Positions 1 to 10,393 of a stretch of DNA of 64,000 bases are shown in pieces (position 1 is the stretch's first letter; the number at the start of each line of letters is the position of its first letter). Location of the stretch: contig JAFGVD010000044.1 in NCBI GenBank assembly GCA_016938135.1, forward strand, positions 1-64,000. The letters run 5' to 3'. Below the pieces are notes generated by a model. It was not told the DNA's origin. It searched no databases and saw only the letters and a program-made list of their open reading frames with translations. Made by a program: the position numbers and the translations under genes. The DNA comes from Coriobacteriia bacterium. Its GTDB lineage: Bacteria > Actinomycetota > Coriobacteriia > Anaerosomatales > Anaerosomataceae.

Positions 1-657
1 GAGCACGCCTGTCACGAGCAGCGCGATCCAAACGGCGGAATCCGTTGGCAAAGACGGCCTCTCGAAGACCAACGATATGCCCCCTGTGACCACGCACACG
101 GTGGCCAACTGCACCAGCGTCAGGGGTCGTGAATCATGAGCCTTGCCAGGACCGCCAAGGATGATCATGTGCACAGAGTACGCTGTCGCGCATACCAACG
201 TGCGCGTATCCCCGACGTTCCAGCCGCCCGCAGCGCCCCCCGACAAGAGCCATAGTCCGCCCAACGCGAGCGCCGCGCCCGCAACAGTGGAGGGGCGCGG
301 GGGCTTACGCAGCAAGAGCGCCTGCAGCGCGGGCGTGATGATCACGAACATCCCTGTGATGAAGGCCGCCTTGGACGCAGAGGTGGCCTGGAGCCCCCAC
401 GTCTGGAAGATGTAGCCCACGCAAAGCATCAGCCCGGCGAGAACACCCACGCGCAACGTCCCTGGCTTGAACAGCCGAAAAGACCGCGGGAACATCACCA
501 TGAAGGCGACAAGCGCTACGGCGAACCGGAGCCCCAGAAAGCCATAGAGGGGATATCTCGACACCGCGTCTTTCACCATGACGAACGTGCCGCCCCACAC
601 CGCCGCCACGCCGACAAGCGCGAGTGCCACCCATATACGCTTGGCCGAGGGCGTCAC
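1..657 (-). CDS. EamA/DMT-family membrane transporter (3' part missing at window edge)
   Basis: This is the amino-terminal 219 residues of a drug/metabolite-transporter-superfamily permease; the rest lies beyond base 1. The chosen start is the GTG at 657, which overlaps the rsfS stop as GTGA. The frame stays open to the window edge. About eight hydrophobic segments alternate with short loops, and the first carries the typical WGGTF motif of the EamA repeat followed by a conserved arginine (LGLRFAVAL). The substrate cannot be told from sequence; members export amino acids, nucleotides or drugs. It is the last visible gene of the obgE-to-rsfS run and is probably translationally coupled to rsfS. 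Confidence 0.8.
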   Translation of the reverse strand, partial: MTPSAKRIWVALALVGVAAVWGGTFVMVKDAVSRYPLYGFLGLRFAVALVAFMVMFPRSFRLFKPGTLRVGVLAGLMLCVGYIFQTWGLQATSASKAAFITGMFVIITPALQALLLRKPPRPSTVAGAALALGGLWLLSGGAAGGWNVGDTRTLVCATAYSVHMIILGGPGKAHDSRPLTLVQLATVCVVTGGISLVFERPSLPTDSAVWIALLVTGVL

Positions 658-1064
658 GACTCGAGAGGTTCTTCCTGGTCCGCAGCGGGCTTCTCGGTCA
701 GATTGGCGATCTCTGCGGGAAGCTCCACGCGCGGAGCATCGGACCACAGCTTCTCAAGGCGGTAGAACTCGCGCTCCTCAGGCAGAAACACGTGGACGAC
801 CACATCAGCGAAGTCCAGAAGGACCCACTTGCCTTCGCGCTCACCCTCGCGTCCGATGACCGGACGTCCGGCGGCTTTCAGCTGAGCCTCTATCTCTTCA
901 GCGATCATGCGGACCTGTCGGTCGCTGTTACCGCTCGCGAGCACGAAGTACTCGGTGATCACTATCGTGGACGCGACGTCCAGTATCACGACGTCGGTCG
1001 CCTTCTTCTCGGCTGCGGCCTCTGCCGCAAGTACCGCGTACTCTCTGGGATCCAGCGCGCTCAC
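654..1064 (-). CDS. rsfS: Ribosomal silencing factor RsfS
   Basis: This 136-residue protein matches the RsfS/Iojap family, which binds ribosomal protein L14 and blocks subunit joining when nutrients are short. The core runs from about residue 10 to 115. It contains the family signature of a D-V-A-S-T segment, then ITEYFVLASGNSDRQV, then a W-V-L-L-D-F motif and a V-V-H-V-F motif. Its ATG overlaps the stop of the upstream LCP/LytR_C gene by 4 bp. The order nadD-yqeK-LytR_C-rsfS is common in Gram-positive bacteria. The acidic tail after residue 120 is not conserved. Confidence 0.93.
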   Translation of the reverse strand: MSALDPREYAVLAAEAAAEKKATDVVILDVASTIVITEYFVLASGNSDRQVRMIAEEIEAQLKAAGRPVIGREGEREGKWVLLDFADVVVHVFLPEEREFYRLEKLWSDAPRVELPAEIANLTEKPAADQEEPLES

Positions 1065-2257
1065 CCTCCAGTCTGCGTGTCTTCTTCAGAGACACGCACG
1101 TAATCGGCTCCGATTATAACGATGATATCGGCGACATCTTGTTCGGATGCCTGATCGACTATCGTTCCCACACCAAGCACGTCCTTGACGCGTTGGCCGT
1201 TTTCAACCACACCGTCTTGTACGACGATCAGCGTTTCTTCGTAGTCGAAGCGATCAGCGTTCTTCGTGTCCACCACGCGCATCCCGTTGCGGATGAACAC
1301 TTGCGCCGCTTCTCCGGCAATACCAGGTATACCCGCGCCATTGTAGACGATGACGCGGATGATGTTCTCATCCACACCGATCTTCACTCCCCACCAGGAG
1401 AGCAACAGCTCGGCCACTTCCTCACGCTGGGGTTCAAAGAAGGTCTGGTCGCCCAGACTGATAGGCTTGACCGGCAACGGCACCAAAGCGACATTCTCAC
1501 TGGGAACGCCGCTCATGAACGCGGCTATCTCCTCGCGCTCACCATCATCGAGGCCGGTGTCGATCACGTGCTCCATGACTCCGTCCAGCGACTGGGCGGT
1601 CAACGCCTCTTGATACGTGTCTTGATCGACGACGATGTACTTCTCAAAGGGCACCGAGAGGTAGTTCGAGATCGCCGCCATGGAAACCTCCGGACCGGCT
1701 CCGTAGCTATCGCCGATGCGCTCAAAGCCCTGCCCCGGAACCTCCATGAAAGCACCGTCGGGGACGGCTATTCCAAAGACCTGACCGCCATTCTCGTCAA
1801 GCCTGACCGCCAGGAAGTCAGCGCCCGACTTGCCGTTCTCCCCGATGATGAGAAGGTTCTCTTTGGCCTTCTCGCGGAGCGCCTCGGGAGAGGTCTCTGC
1901 AACCGCCTGCCTCTTCGCTATGTAACGAGCCAGCGAATTCACACCGGTGGCGACCAAGACCAGCACAAGCAGAAGTGTGGCCGCTGCACCAAGGATGATG
2001 GCACCTCGCTTGACCAGTGCCACAAGGCCTCTGCCGGTACGTCCGGCACGATGCTTCACGTCCTCTTTACGCCGGACGTTCTTGGCACTCCGTCGTGCCT
2101 TCTTCCCCGCGCGAGAGGAACGCTTCGATGTGCGATAGCCACCCGCCGTCTCGGGTGAATCGACGTGGGTACGGCGGCGAGGGTAGTCGGTCTCAGTCGC
2201 CCCATTCACCGGCGTTGAGTCAACGTCATTCTGGTTCCTGCGGGCGCTCACCGGCAC
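1061..2257 (-). CDS. LytR_C-domain envelope protein with degenerate LCP-like domain
   Basis: This is a 398-residue type II membrane protein. It has a very basic cytoplasmic N-terminus (about 1-85), one transmembrane helix (about 87-108), an LCP-like extracellular region (about 130-270) and a C-terminal LytR_C domain (about 300-390, around V-I-V-Y-N-G-A-G-I-P-G). LCP enzymes attach teichoic or other glycopolymers to peptidoglycan. Here the LCP part is weak: the usual start of the domain, with aspartate and arginine residues that bind the polyprenyl phosphate, reads ENLLIIGENGKSGADF instead. It may therefore be non-catalytic. The start is a GTG at 2257, overlapping the yqeK end by 10 bp. Confidence 0.65.
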   Translation of the reverse strand: MPVSARRNQNDVDSTPVNGATETDYPRRRTHVDSPETAGGYRTSKRSSRAGKKARRSAKNVRRKEDVKHRAGRTGRGLVALVKRGAIILGAAATLLLVLVLVATGVNSLARYIAKRQAVAETSPEALREKAKENLLIIGENGKSGADFLAVRLDENGGQVFGIAVPDGAFMEVPGQGFERIGDSYGAGPEVSMAAISNYLSVPFEKYIVVDQDTYQEALTAQSLDGVMEHVIDTGLDDGEREEIAAFMSGVPSENVALVPLPVKPISLGDQTFFEPQREEVAELLLSWWGVKIGVDENIIRVIVYNGAGIPGIAGEAAQVFIRNGMRVVDTKNADRFDYEETLIVVQDGVVENGQRVKDVLGVGTIVDQASEQDVADIIVIIGADYVRVSEEDTQTGG

Positions 2258-2826
2258 TCACCCGCGATACGTGAGTTCCAGGTGGCAATCGTGGCGGGAT
2301 GGATGCGCGTGCGGCGTTCTACAAGATGCTGCAGCGAAGCAGCGTAGGTGCGCTCGAACAACTGCGGAAGAGATATCTCCCCGACCTCGCCACGCAACTG
2401 CTCGACACCAGAATGGGTTCGTCCGGGTTCGATGGTGTCGGCGATGTAGACGATCATCCCCAACTCATCGATGTCAGCCGAGCCGTAGGTGTGATCGGCC
2501 ACCGCTGCCAGAACGTCGTGAGGCAGGTCCGGGAACTCTGAAGCCAACACCACGGAGGCGACAGGACCATGTAGCAGGTACGGAACAGCCCTGTCCACGT
2601 CGTCCACAGGAAGTCCCGCGTCCTCAGCAAGACGGACCAGCTCCTGACCGGGGATGTCTTTGCACCAGTCATGAACCAGACCAGCGAATCGCGCCTTTGA
2701 AACGTCGACATCATAGACACCGGCAAGCATGGCCGCTGTCTCCGCAACACGGAAGGAGTGATCCAACCCCGACGGGGAGAGACGAGACCGAAGCGCCTGA
2801 GCGGTGATGTCATAGTCCGGGATCAT
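2248..2826 (-). CDS. yqeK: YqeK-type HD-domain hydrolase (diadenosine tetraphosphatase family)
   Basis: This is a 192-residue HD-domain protein. The start is the ATG at 2826, which overlaps the nadD stop as ATGA; a longer open frame upstream overlaps nadD and is not used. Metal-binding residues of the HD superfamily are visible: an H in LDHSFRVAETA, HDWCKD, an H in LLHGPVAS, and VADHTYGS with a later IVYIADTIEPGR. YqeK homologues hydrolyse Ap4A symmetrically, and fusion or adjacency to nadD is the rule in Firmicutes and Coriobacteriia, as here. Confidence 0.88.
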   Translation of the reverse strand: MIPDYDITAQALRSRLSPSGLDHSFRVAETAAMLAGVYDVDVSKARFAGLVHDWCKDIPGQELVRLAEDAGLPVDDVDRAVPYLLHGPVASVVLASEFPDLPHDVLAAVADHTYGSADIDELGMIVYIADTIEPGRTHSGVEQLRGEVGEISLPQLFERTYAASLQHLVERRTRIHPATIATWNSRIAGECR

Positions 2827-3437
2827 GACGACTCGTCCGTATACAGCTGGTTCTTCGCCACATATGCGGCGACAGCCTCGGGAAGCAGATAGCGCACGGG
2901 ACGGCGCTGCGCAATCCGCGTACGAATGTCGGTCGAGGAGATCGCCAGTGCGGGGACCTCCATGAACTCGATGTTGATGTGCTGGGACACCTCGTCTTGT
3001 TCGAACCGGGACAGATCGTAGCCGGGACGCGTTGCCGCGATGAACGTACACACGTCTGCCAGCCGATCGGAGTCACGCCAGGAGAGGATGTCCCATACGG
3101 CGTCCGCCCCCGTGATGAAGTACAGTTCCGCCGAAGAGCCGTACTCCGCACGCAGAGCCAACATCGTGTCCACGGTATAGGTGAGCCCGGGCCGGTCTAC
3201 TTCCATCCGGGAGACCACGAAGTCCGGGTTGCTGGCTGTCGCAATCACCGTCATCAGGTACCGGTGCTCGGAGGAGGTCACCATGCGGTGGGACTTGCGC
3301 ACCGGGACGCCAGTGGGCATGAAAAGGACGCGGTCCAGATTGAACTGAACCAACGCTTCCTCGGCGGTGACGAGGTGACCGTAGTGGATCGGGTCAAACG
3401 TCCCGCCCATTATCCCGAGACGCAGCTTCTTTCTCAC
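2823..3437 (-). CDS. nadD: Nicotinate-nucleotide adenylyltransferase
   Basis: This enzyme adenylylates nicotinate mononucleotide to deamido-NAD, the penultimate step of NAD synthesis. The protein has 204 residues, the usual length. The nucleotidyltransferase signature GGTFDPIHYGHL sits near the start, a basic PTGVPVRKSH loop follows, and the ISSTDIR motif (ATP phosphate binding) lies near residue 165. The ATG overlaps proA by 4 bp and the stop overlaps yqeK by 4 bp, so the three are probably translated from one message. Confidence 0.95.
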   Translation of the reverse strand: MRKKLRLGIMGGTFDPIHYGHLVTAEEALVQFNLDRVLFMPTGVPVRKSHRMVTSSEHRYLMTVIATASNPDFVVSRMEVDRPGLTYTVDTMLALRAEYGSSAELYFITGADAVWDILSWRDSDRLADVCTFIAATRPGYDLSRFEQDEVSQHINIEFMEVPALAISSTDIRTRIAQRRPVRYLLPEAVAAYVAKNQLYTDESS

Positions 3438-4687
3438 TCGCGTATCTGACCGCTCCCCATCGCAATGAACTTGGTCGTAGTAAGCGCGGTAAGGCCCATG
3501 GGACCCCGCGCGTGTAGCTTCTGGGTCGAGATGCCTATCTCGGCGCCAAGGCCGAATTCGCCGCCGTCAGTGAAGCGCGTGGACGCGTTGACATAGACCG
3601 CCGCTGCATCGACCTCGTTGAGGAAGCGCTTGGCTGTCTCGTAGTCCTCGGTGATGATCGCTTCGCTGTGCTTCGTGCCGAAGGCGTTGATGTGCCTGAT
3701 CGCCTCGTCCAGACCGTTGACCACCTTGCACGAGATCTTCAGATCGAGATACTCGGTACCCCAGTCTTCCTCGCTCGCGGGCTGGATGCGCATGACCGCG
3801 CCGAGAGAGCGCGTCTTCTCGTCACCGATGATCGTGACGCCCTCGTGTTCGAGCGCCTTGAGAATGGGCGGGAGCACGCGCTCGTAGATGCGCTCATCGA
3901 TAAGCAGCGACTCGATCGCGTTGCAGACCCCGGGCCGCTGGCACTTCGCGTTGATGACGATGCGCTCGGCCATAGCCGCATCCGCCTTCTCGTGGATGTA
4001 GACGTGACAGTTGCCCACACCGGTCTCGATGACGGGCACCTTGGCGTTTTCGACCACGCTCTTGATCAGACCGGCTCCACCACGTGGGATCAGAACGTCG
4101 ATCATCCCATGCAGCCCCATGAGCTCCTCTGCAGCCTCACGATCCGGGGATTCCACCGACTGGATGCACGCAGGGTGCATCCCCGAGCCCGCAGCGGCGT
4201 TGGCAAGCACCTTGGTCATGGCGATATTGGACTGCATCGCCATGGACCCTCCCCGCAAGATGACCGCGTTGCCCGTCTTGATGCACAGTCCCGCGGCATC
4301 GGCGGTGACATTGGGTCTGGCCTCGTAGATCATCGCCACGACGCCCATGGGCACGCGGATCTGTTGGAGCCAGATCCCGTTGGGCATCCTGAATCCCGAT
4401 GTGACCTCTCCGATCGGGTCAGGCAGCAGCGCAAGGCTCTTGAGCGCCTCTGCGATGCTCTTGAGTCTCGCGGGATTCAGCTCCAGCCTGTCCAGCAGCG
4501 GAGCGGGGGTGTTCTTGAGCCTGGCCGCCTCGATATCCGCGGCGTTCGCCGAGAGGATCTCGTCTTGTTTGGCAAGGAGCGCATGTGCCATGGACAAGAG
4601 CGCGCGGTTGCGCTGGACGGTCGAGGTGGCTGCAAGAGCGGTAGCCGCCTCGCGAGCGCGGGTCGCGAGCATCTTCACTTCCGACAT
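3434..4687 (-). CDS. proA: Gamma-glutamyl phosphate reductase
   Basis: This is the second enzyme of proline synthesis; it reduces glutamyl-5-phosphate to glutamate semialdehyde with NADPH. The 417 residues are full length for ProA. Recognisable elements are ALLPDPIGEV, the VPMGVVAMIYEARPNVT stretch, and the catalytic cysteine in the QRPGVCNA motif. It follows proB with a 26-bp gap and overlaps nadD by 4 bp. Nothing unusual was seen. Confidence 0.95.
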   Translation of the reverse strand: MSEVKMLATRAREAATALAATSTVQRNRALLSMAHALLAKQDEILSANAADIEAARLKNTPAPLLDRLELNPARLKSIAEALKSLALLPDPIGEVTSGFRMPNGIWLQQIRVPMGVVAMIYEARPNVTADAAGLCIKTGNAVILRGGSMAMQSNIAMTKVLANAAAGSGMHPACIQSVESPDREAAEELMGLHGMIDVLIPRGGAGLIKSVVENAKVPVIETGVGNCHVYIHEKADAAMAERIVINAKCQRPGVCNAIESLLIDERIYERVLPPILKALEHEGVTIIGDEKTRSLGAVMRIQPASEEDWGTEYLDLKISCKVVNGLDEAIRHINAFGTKHSEAIITEDYETAKRFLNEVDAAAVYVNASTRFTDGGEFGLGAEIGISTQKLHARGPMGLTALTTTKFIAMGSGQIRE

Positions 4688-4713
4688 CTGCGATCCCTTC
4701 GTGTCTTTGCGTC

Positions 4714-7147
<2,434 letters not shown>

Positions 7148-7182
7148 CTATCGGACATGATAGGGCAACCGACCCGAATCAA

Positions 7183-7214
7183 CGAAGAAAGCCCCCCACC
7201 GGTAGGCGGAGGGC
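7183..7214 (-). terminator. Rho-independent terminator after rpmA
   Basis: Read on the minus strand, a 10-base arm (7214-7205), a TACC loop and a complementary arm (7200-7191, two G-U pairs) form a GC-rich hairpin. It is followed by TTTCTTCG. It lies 34 bp after the rpmA stop and separates rplU-rpmA from obgE, although some read-through is likely. Confidence 0.7.
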
Positions 7215-7247
7215 CTTCGAACGGATTCGTACAGCTCGAGTGGCCTT

Positions 7248-7502
7248 CTAGCCCTCGATCGGTCGAATATGCACGCGACGGTCTTTGCCGTGCGTGAAAT
7301 CAACGACACCGTCAGCCTTGGCGAACAGCGTGTCGTCCTTGCCGATACCCACGTTCACGCCGGGCTTCAGCTTCGTGCCACGCTGGCGCACGAGGATGGA
7401 GCCGGCAGTGACGACCTGACCGGCGAACCGCTTGACGCCAAGGCGCTTAGCCTTAGAGTCGCGGCCGTTCTTGGTAGAGCCGAGGCCCTTTTTATGTGCC
7501 AT
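7248..7502 (-). CDS. rpmA: 50S ribosomal protein L27
   Basis: This 84-residue protein is bL27, whose N-terminus reaches the peptidyl-transferase centre. The start [16 protein letters not shown] is the mature-type form without the cleavable Firmicutes extension. The conserved [15 protein letters not shown] segment follows. It lies 58 bp downstream of rplU, the universal pairing. Confidence 0.97.
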   Translation of the reverse strand: MAHKKGLGSTKNGRDSKAKRLGVKRFAGQVVTAGSILVRQRGTKLKPGVNVGIGKDDTLFAKADGVVDFTHGKDRRVHIRPIEG

Positions 7503-7560
7503 CTCTAGTTCACCTTCGTCCCGCAGACGTTACCTTCGCTCCCATAAGGAGAGGCTCCGT

Positions 7561-8088
7561 CTAGCCCTCGTACTTCTTCGCGTGCACGCCGCAGTACTTT
7601 GAACCCTCTTTGGCCTTGTTGGCACACTGGGTACCATCGGCCTTCACCGCAGCGCACTGGCCCGGCTCGGCAGCTGCTTCGACGGCCACAGGGGTCTTCT
7701 CGGCAACGGCTTCCGCTTTGGGCTCAGCCTTAGGAGCGGCCTTCTTCTCGGCCTTAACGGGAGCGGCCTTCTTGGCGCCGTCCATGGTGATCTCACCGAT
7801 GCGAACGACGGTCAGAAGCTGCCGATGACCCTTCTTGACCTTGTAACCCTTGCGCTTCTTGAACTTGAAGATCAGTGCCTTGTCACCCTGCTTGTGCTCG
7901 ACGACGGTGGCGGTCACGCTTGCCCCGGCCAAAGCAGCAGGGTCGGCGATGACCTTCTCGCCATCAGAGAACAGGAGTACGGGCAGCTCGACGGTCTCGC
8001 CGACGGCGGCATCAAGCTTCTCGATGACGGCCAGGCCATCCTGCTCGACCTTCACCTGCTTGCCGCCAGTTGCTACGACTGCATACAT
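7561..8088 (-). CDS. rplU: 50S ribosomal protein L21 with long C-terminal extension
   Basis: Residues 1 to about 103 are a normal bL21 (MYAVVATGGKQVKVEQ at the start, KFKKRKGYKVKKGHRQ near the end). The next roughly 70 residues are an addition. First comes a low-complexity Ala/Lys/Pro/Glu linker (about 106-143). A compact segment follows with spacing C-x7-C-x12-C-x2-H (QCAAVKADGTQC ... KYCGVHAKKYEG). The Cys/His arrangement suggests a small zinc-binding module. Ordinary L21 is about 100 residues, so this extension is distinctive; its function is unknown. Confidence 0.95.
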   Translation of the reverse strand: MYAVVATGGKQVKVEQDGLAVIEKLDAAVGETVELPVLLFSDGEKVIADPAALAGASVTATVVEHKQGDKALIFKFKKRKGYKVKKGHRQLLTVVRIGEITMDGAKKAAPVKAEKKAAPKAEPKAEAVAEKTPVAVEAAAEPGQCAAVKADGTQCANKAKEGSKYCGVHAKKYEG

Positions 8089-8126
8089 CTATATCGCTCC
8101 AGTCTCGGGAATTCACGCGAGGGAAA

Positions 8127-8155
8127 ATGCTAGCACAGCCCCCTACCAGCGTCAA
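8127..8155 (-). promoter_or_regulatory. Sigma-70-type promoter for rplU-rpmA
   Basis: On the minus strand TTGACG (8155-8150) and TAGCAT (8132-8127) are separated by exactly 17 bp, 39 bp before the rplU start. This is the best consensus promoter I found in the window. It fits independent high expression of the two ribosomal proteins. Confidence 0.7.
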
Positions 8156-8193
8156 CACGCCTCCGGGCGTCGTCACCTCTATATCGCATACTG

Positions 8194-9681
8194 CTAGGCC
8201 TCGAAGGCCTCCGCCGATCCAACTCGCCCTTCGATGAGCACTTTGACCTCTGTGGGGTCGCACTCGGGTACGGCGATGACTGAGACGTGCTTGCCGGTCT
8301 CGGCGCGCAGCATGGCCAGCGAGTTGTTGCCTGCAGCTGTCACCAGCGCATACGTCTCATTATCAACTCCGAACAGATACGCTGCGGACTTGCCCATAAG
8401 CAGTATCTCCCGCATCCGGCGCTCAACCGATATACGACGTGTAGTATCCGAGAAGATCCTGCCTTCGCCGTTACAGCACGCACAGGGCTCCGTGAGAACA
8501 CCATACAACCCGTCGGTGACATTCTTCCGGGTCATCTCCACAAGACCGAGGCGCGATATCTCCATCGCCCGGGTCTTGGTGCGATCGCGTTCCAGCGCTT
8601 TGGTCAAACGGGAGTACACCTCTGCACGATGTTTGGCTTCTTCCATGTCGATGAAGTCAATGACGATGATCCCGCCGATGTCACGTAATCTCAGCTGGCG
8701 CACCGCCTCATCGGCAGCTTCAAGATTGGTCCGTAAGATCGTGTCTTCGAGGTTCTTCTTGCCTACAAAACGCCCTGTGTTCACGTCGATGGCGGTGAGC
8801 GCTTCGGTCTTGTCGATCACGATATGCCCGCCACTGGGAAGCGACACTTCGCGCTTCATCGCACGGTCCACTTGTTCGTACAGACCGTACTGCTCAAACA
8901 ACGGCACCCTGTCTTTATGCAACGTCACCCGGCGGACCAATTTGGGCGACGTCTTCTTGAGAAATGAAACGACCTTCTCATACAGGCGCTTGTCGTCGAT
9001 CACCAGCTTCTTGTAGTCCTCTGAGAACGCGTCGCGTACCATTCGTAGCGCAAGGTCCATCTCGGTATAGACCACCTCGGGCGCCAGGCCTTCGCGTGAC
9101 TGATGCTGGACGCGTTTCCACAAACGCAACAGGAACTCGATGTCGCTTTCCAGCTCCTTGTCCGCGGATCCTGCGGCCGCGGTCCTGACGATGACTCCCA
9201 GACCCTCGGGCACAAGCGGGGCGATGATGTCATGCAGGCGGTCGCGTTCCTCCTCGGGCAACTTTCGTGACACTCCCACAAACGGCGAGAAGGGCATCAA
9301 GACGATGAAACGCCCGGGAAGCGTCACCTCGGTGGTGACGCGCGCGCCCTTTGTGCCCATGGGGTCTTTGAGCACCTGGACCATGATCTGCTGACCGGGT
9401 CGTAGGAGCTGCTGGATGTCACGCCGCGGAACGTCTTTGACGTCCTCAGGCGAGACCACTTCGTCAACGTACAGGAATGCGTTCTTCTCAAGCCCGATAT
9501 CCACGAACGCGGCTTGCATACCTGGCAGCACGTCCCGCACTTTGCCAAGATACACATTACCGACGACGCTTCGCTTCGGGCGCTCGATGTACAGCTCGAC
9601 CAGCTTGCGTTCTTCGATGAACGCAACGCGTGTCTCGTGTGAGTCGTGCGAGATAAGCATCTCGCGTGTTATGTCGCCCAT
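8194..9681 (-). CDS. rng: Ribonuclease E/G
   Basis: This endoribonuclease is used for rRNA and mRNA processing. The 495 residues are RNase G-like in length, with no long C-terminal scaffold. An S1 RNA-binding domain begins near residue 36 (GNVYLGKVRDVLPGMQAAFVDIG). The catalytic Mg2+ aspartates lie in TAIDVNTGRF and GGIIVIDFIDME. The zinc-link motif near residue 405 reads PCACCNGEGR. The gene lies between the TIGR03936 protein and rplU, the typical order in this group. Confidence 0.93.
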   Translation of the reverse strand: MGDITREMLISHDSHETRVAFIEERKLVELYIERPKRSVVGNVYLGKVRDVLPGMQAAFVDIGLEKNAFLYVDEVVSPEDVKDVPRRDIQQLLRPGQQIMVQVLKDPMGTKGARVTTEVTLPGRFIVLMPFSPFVGVSRKLPEEERDRLHDIIAPLVPEGLGVIVRTAAAGSADKELESDIEFLLRLWKRVQHQSREGLAPEVVYTEMDLALRMVRDAFSEDYKKLVIDDKRLYEKVVSFLKKTSPKLVRRVTLHKDRVPLFEQYGLYEQVDRAMKREVSLPSGGHIVIDKTEALTAIDVNTGRFVGKKNLEDTILRTNLEAADEAVRQLRLRDIGGIIVIDFIDMEEAKHRAEVYSRLTKALERDRTKTRAMEISRLGLVEMTRKNVTDGLYGVLTEPCACCNGEGRIFSDTTRRISVERRMREILLMGKSAAYLFGVDNETYALVTAAGNNSLAMLRAETGKHVSVIAVPECDPTEVKVLIEGRVGSAEAFEA

Positions 9682-9712
9682 CTTCTACAGACCACCATCA
9701 CAACAGCGAGCG

Positions 9713-10393
9713 CTACGCGTCTTCCTCCTCGGCCAAACGCGTGCGCGTTACGGAAAGAACCGAGCCGCTGGTTCCGGACCGCTGGAACGCTGCCATGACA
9801 AGGGACTCCGGGCGTAATGAGCCTCGATCACCCATGCGCGTCGTGATCTCCACGACGGTCTGCCCGTTCGATGTTCTCACCTTCGGCTCCTTCGGGAGCG
9901 TGCTGGCAAGATCAAAAACCTTCTGCTTCCCCTTATGCTCGACAACGAGCTCACCGGCCTTGACCAACGCGTCGAGAGAACCCTGCTGGTCCTCTACCGA
10001 GACACCTCCTACGGTCACGACGTCATACGTTGCTATCGTCAGCGACGCCGCCAGTGACGGCGCGCGGAGTGCCACATAACAAGCATCCAGAGGCGCAACA
10101 TCTATCGACGAGGATGATCTAAGCCTCTCGAGCGCCTCACCTGCGGGAACATACTCCCGGAGCCATACATCGAAGCGCTCACACGTACTGCCGGTCCCTA
10201 CCGGCAACGCGGGCCCAAAAGCGACCTTCATCTTAGGATTGAACCCCTGAGTCACAGCATACGGCAAACCCGCCCGTCGTGCAGCGCGTTCACATGCGGT
10301 GGTGAGCTCCAGGTGAGACAGGAACCGCAATCTGCCCGCTTTGGGGTAGGCTATGCGCAGCCGGAAGAGTCCCTCACTCACGGGACTCACCAC
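9713..10393 (-). CDS. TIGR03936-family (DUF2344) radical-SAM-associated protein
   Basis: This 226-residue protein of the DUF2344/TIGR03936 family is the constant partner of the TIGR03960 radical SAM protein, either fused or adjacent. The family signature RLRFLSHLELTTACERAARRAGLPYA-like region occupies about residues 17-45 (described, not fully quoted), and QGFNPKMKVAFGPALPVG follows. The exact role is not established; an RNA or tRNA modification role has been guessed from its link to rng. The start is uncertain (GTG at 10393, 10390 or 10381), all overlapping the upstream gene. Confidence 0.85.
   Translation of the reverse strand: MVSPVSEGLFRLRIAYPKAGRLRFLSHLELTTACERAARRAGLPYAVTQGFNPKMKVAFGPALPVGTGSTCERFDVWLREYVPAGEALERLRSSSSIDVAPLDACYVALRAPSLAASLTIATYDVVTVGGVSVEDQQGSLDALVKAGELVVEHKGKQKVFDLASTLPKEPKVRTSNGQTVVEITTRMGDRGSLRPESLVMAAFQRSGTSGSVLSVTRTRLAEEEDA

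Noticed and set aside
305-634. 109-codon minus-strand frame at the left edge
   Set aside because: It is out of frame with the EamA transporter, whose hydrophobic segments are continuous from 657 to 1.
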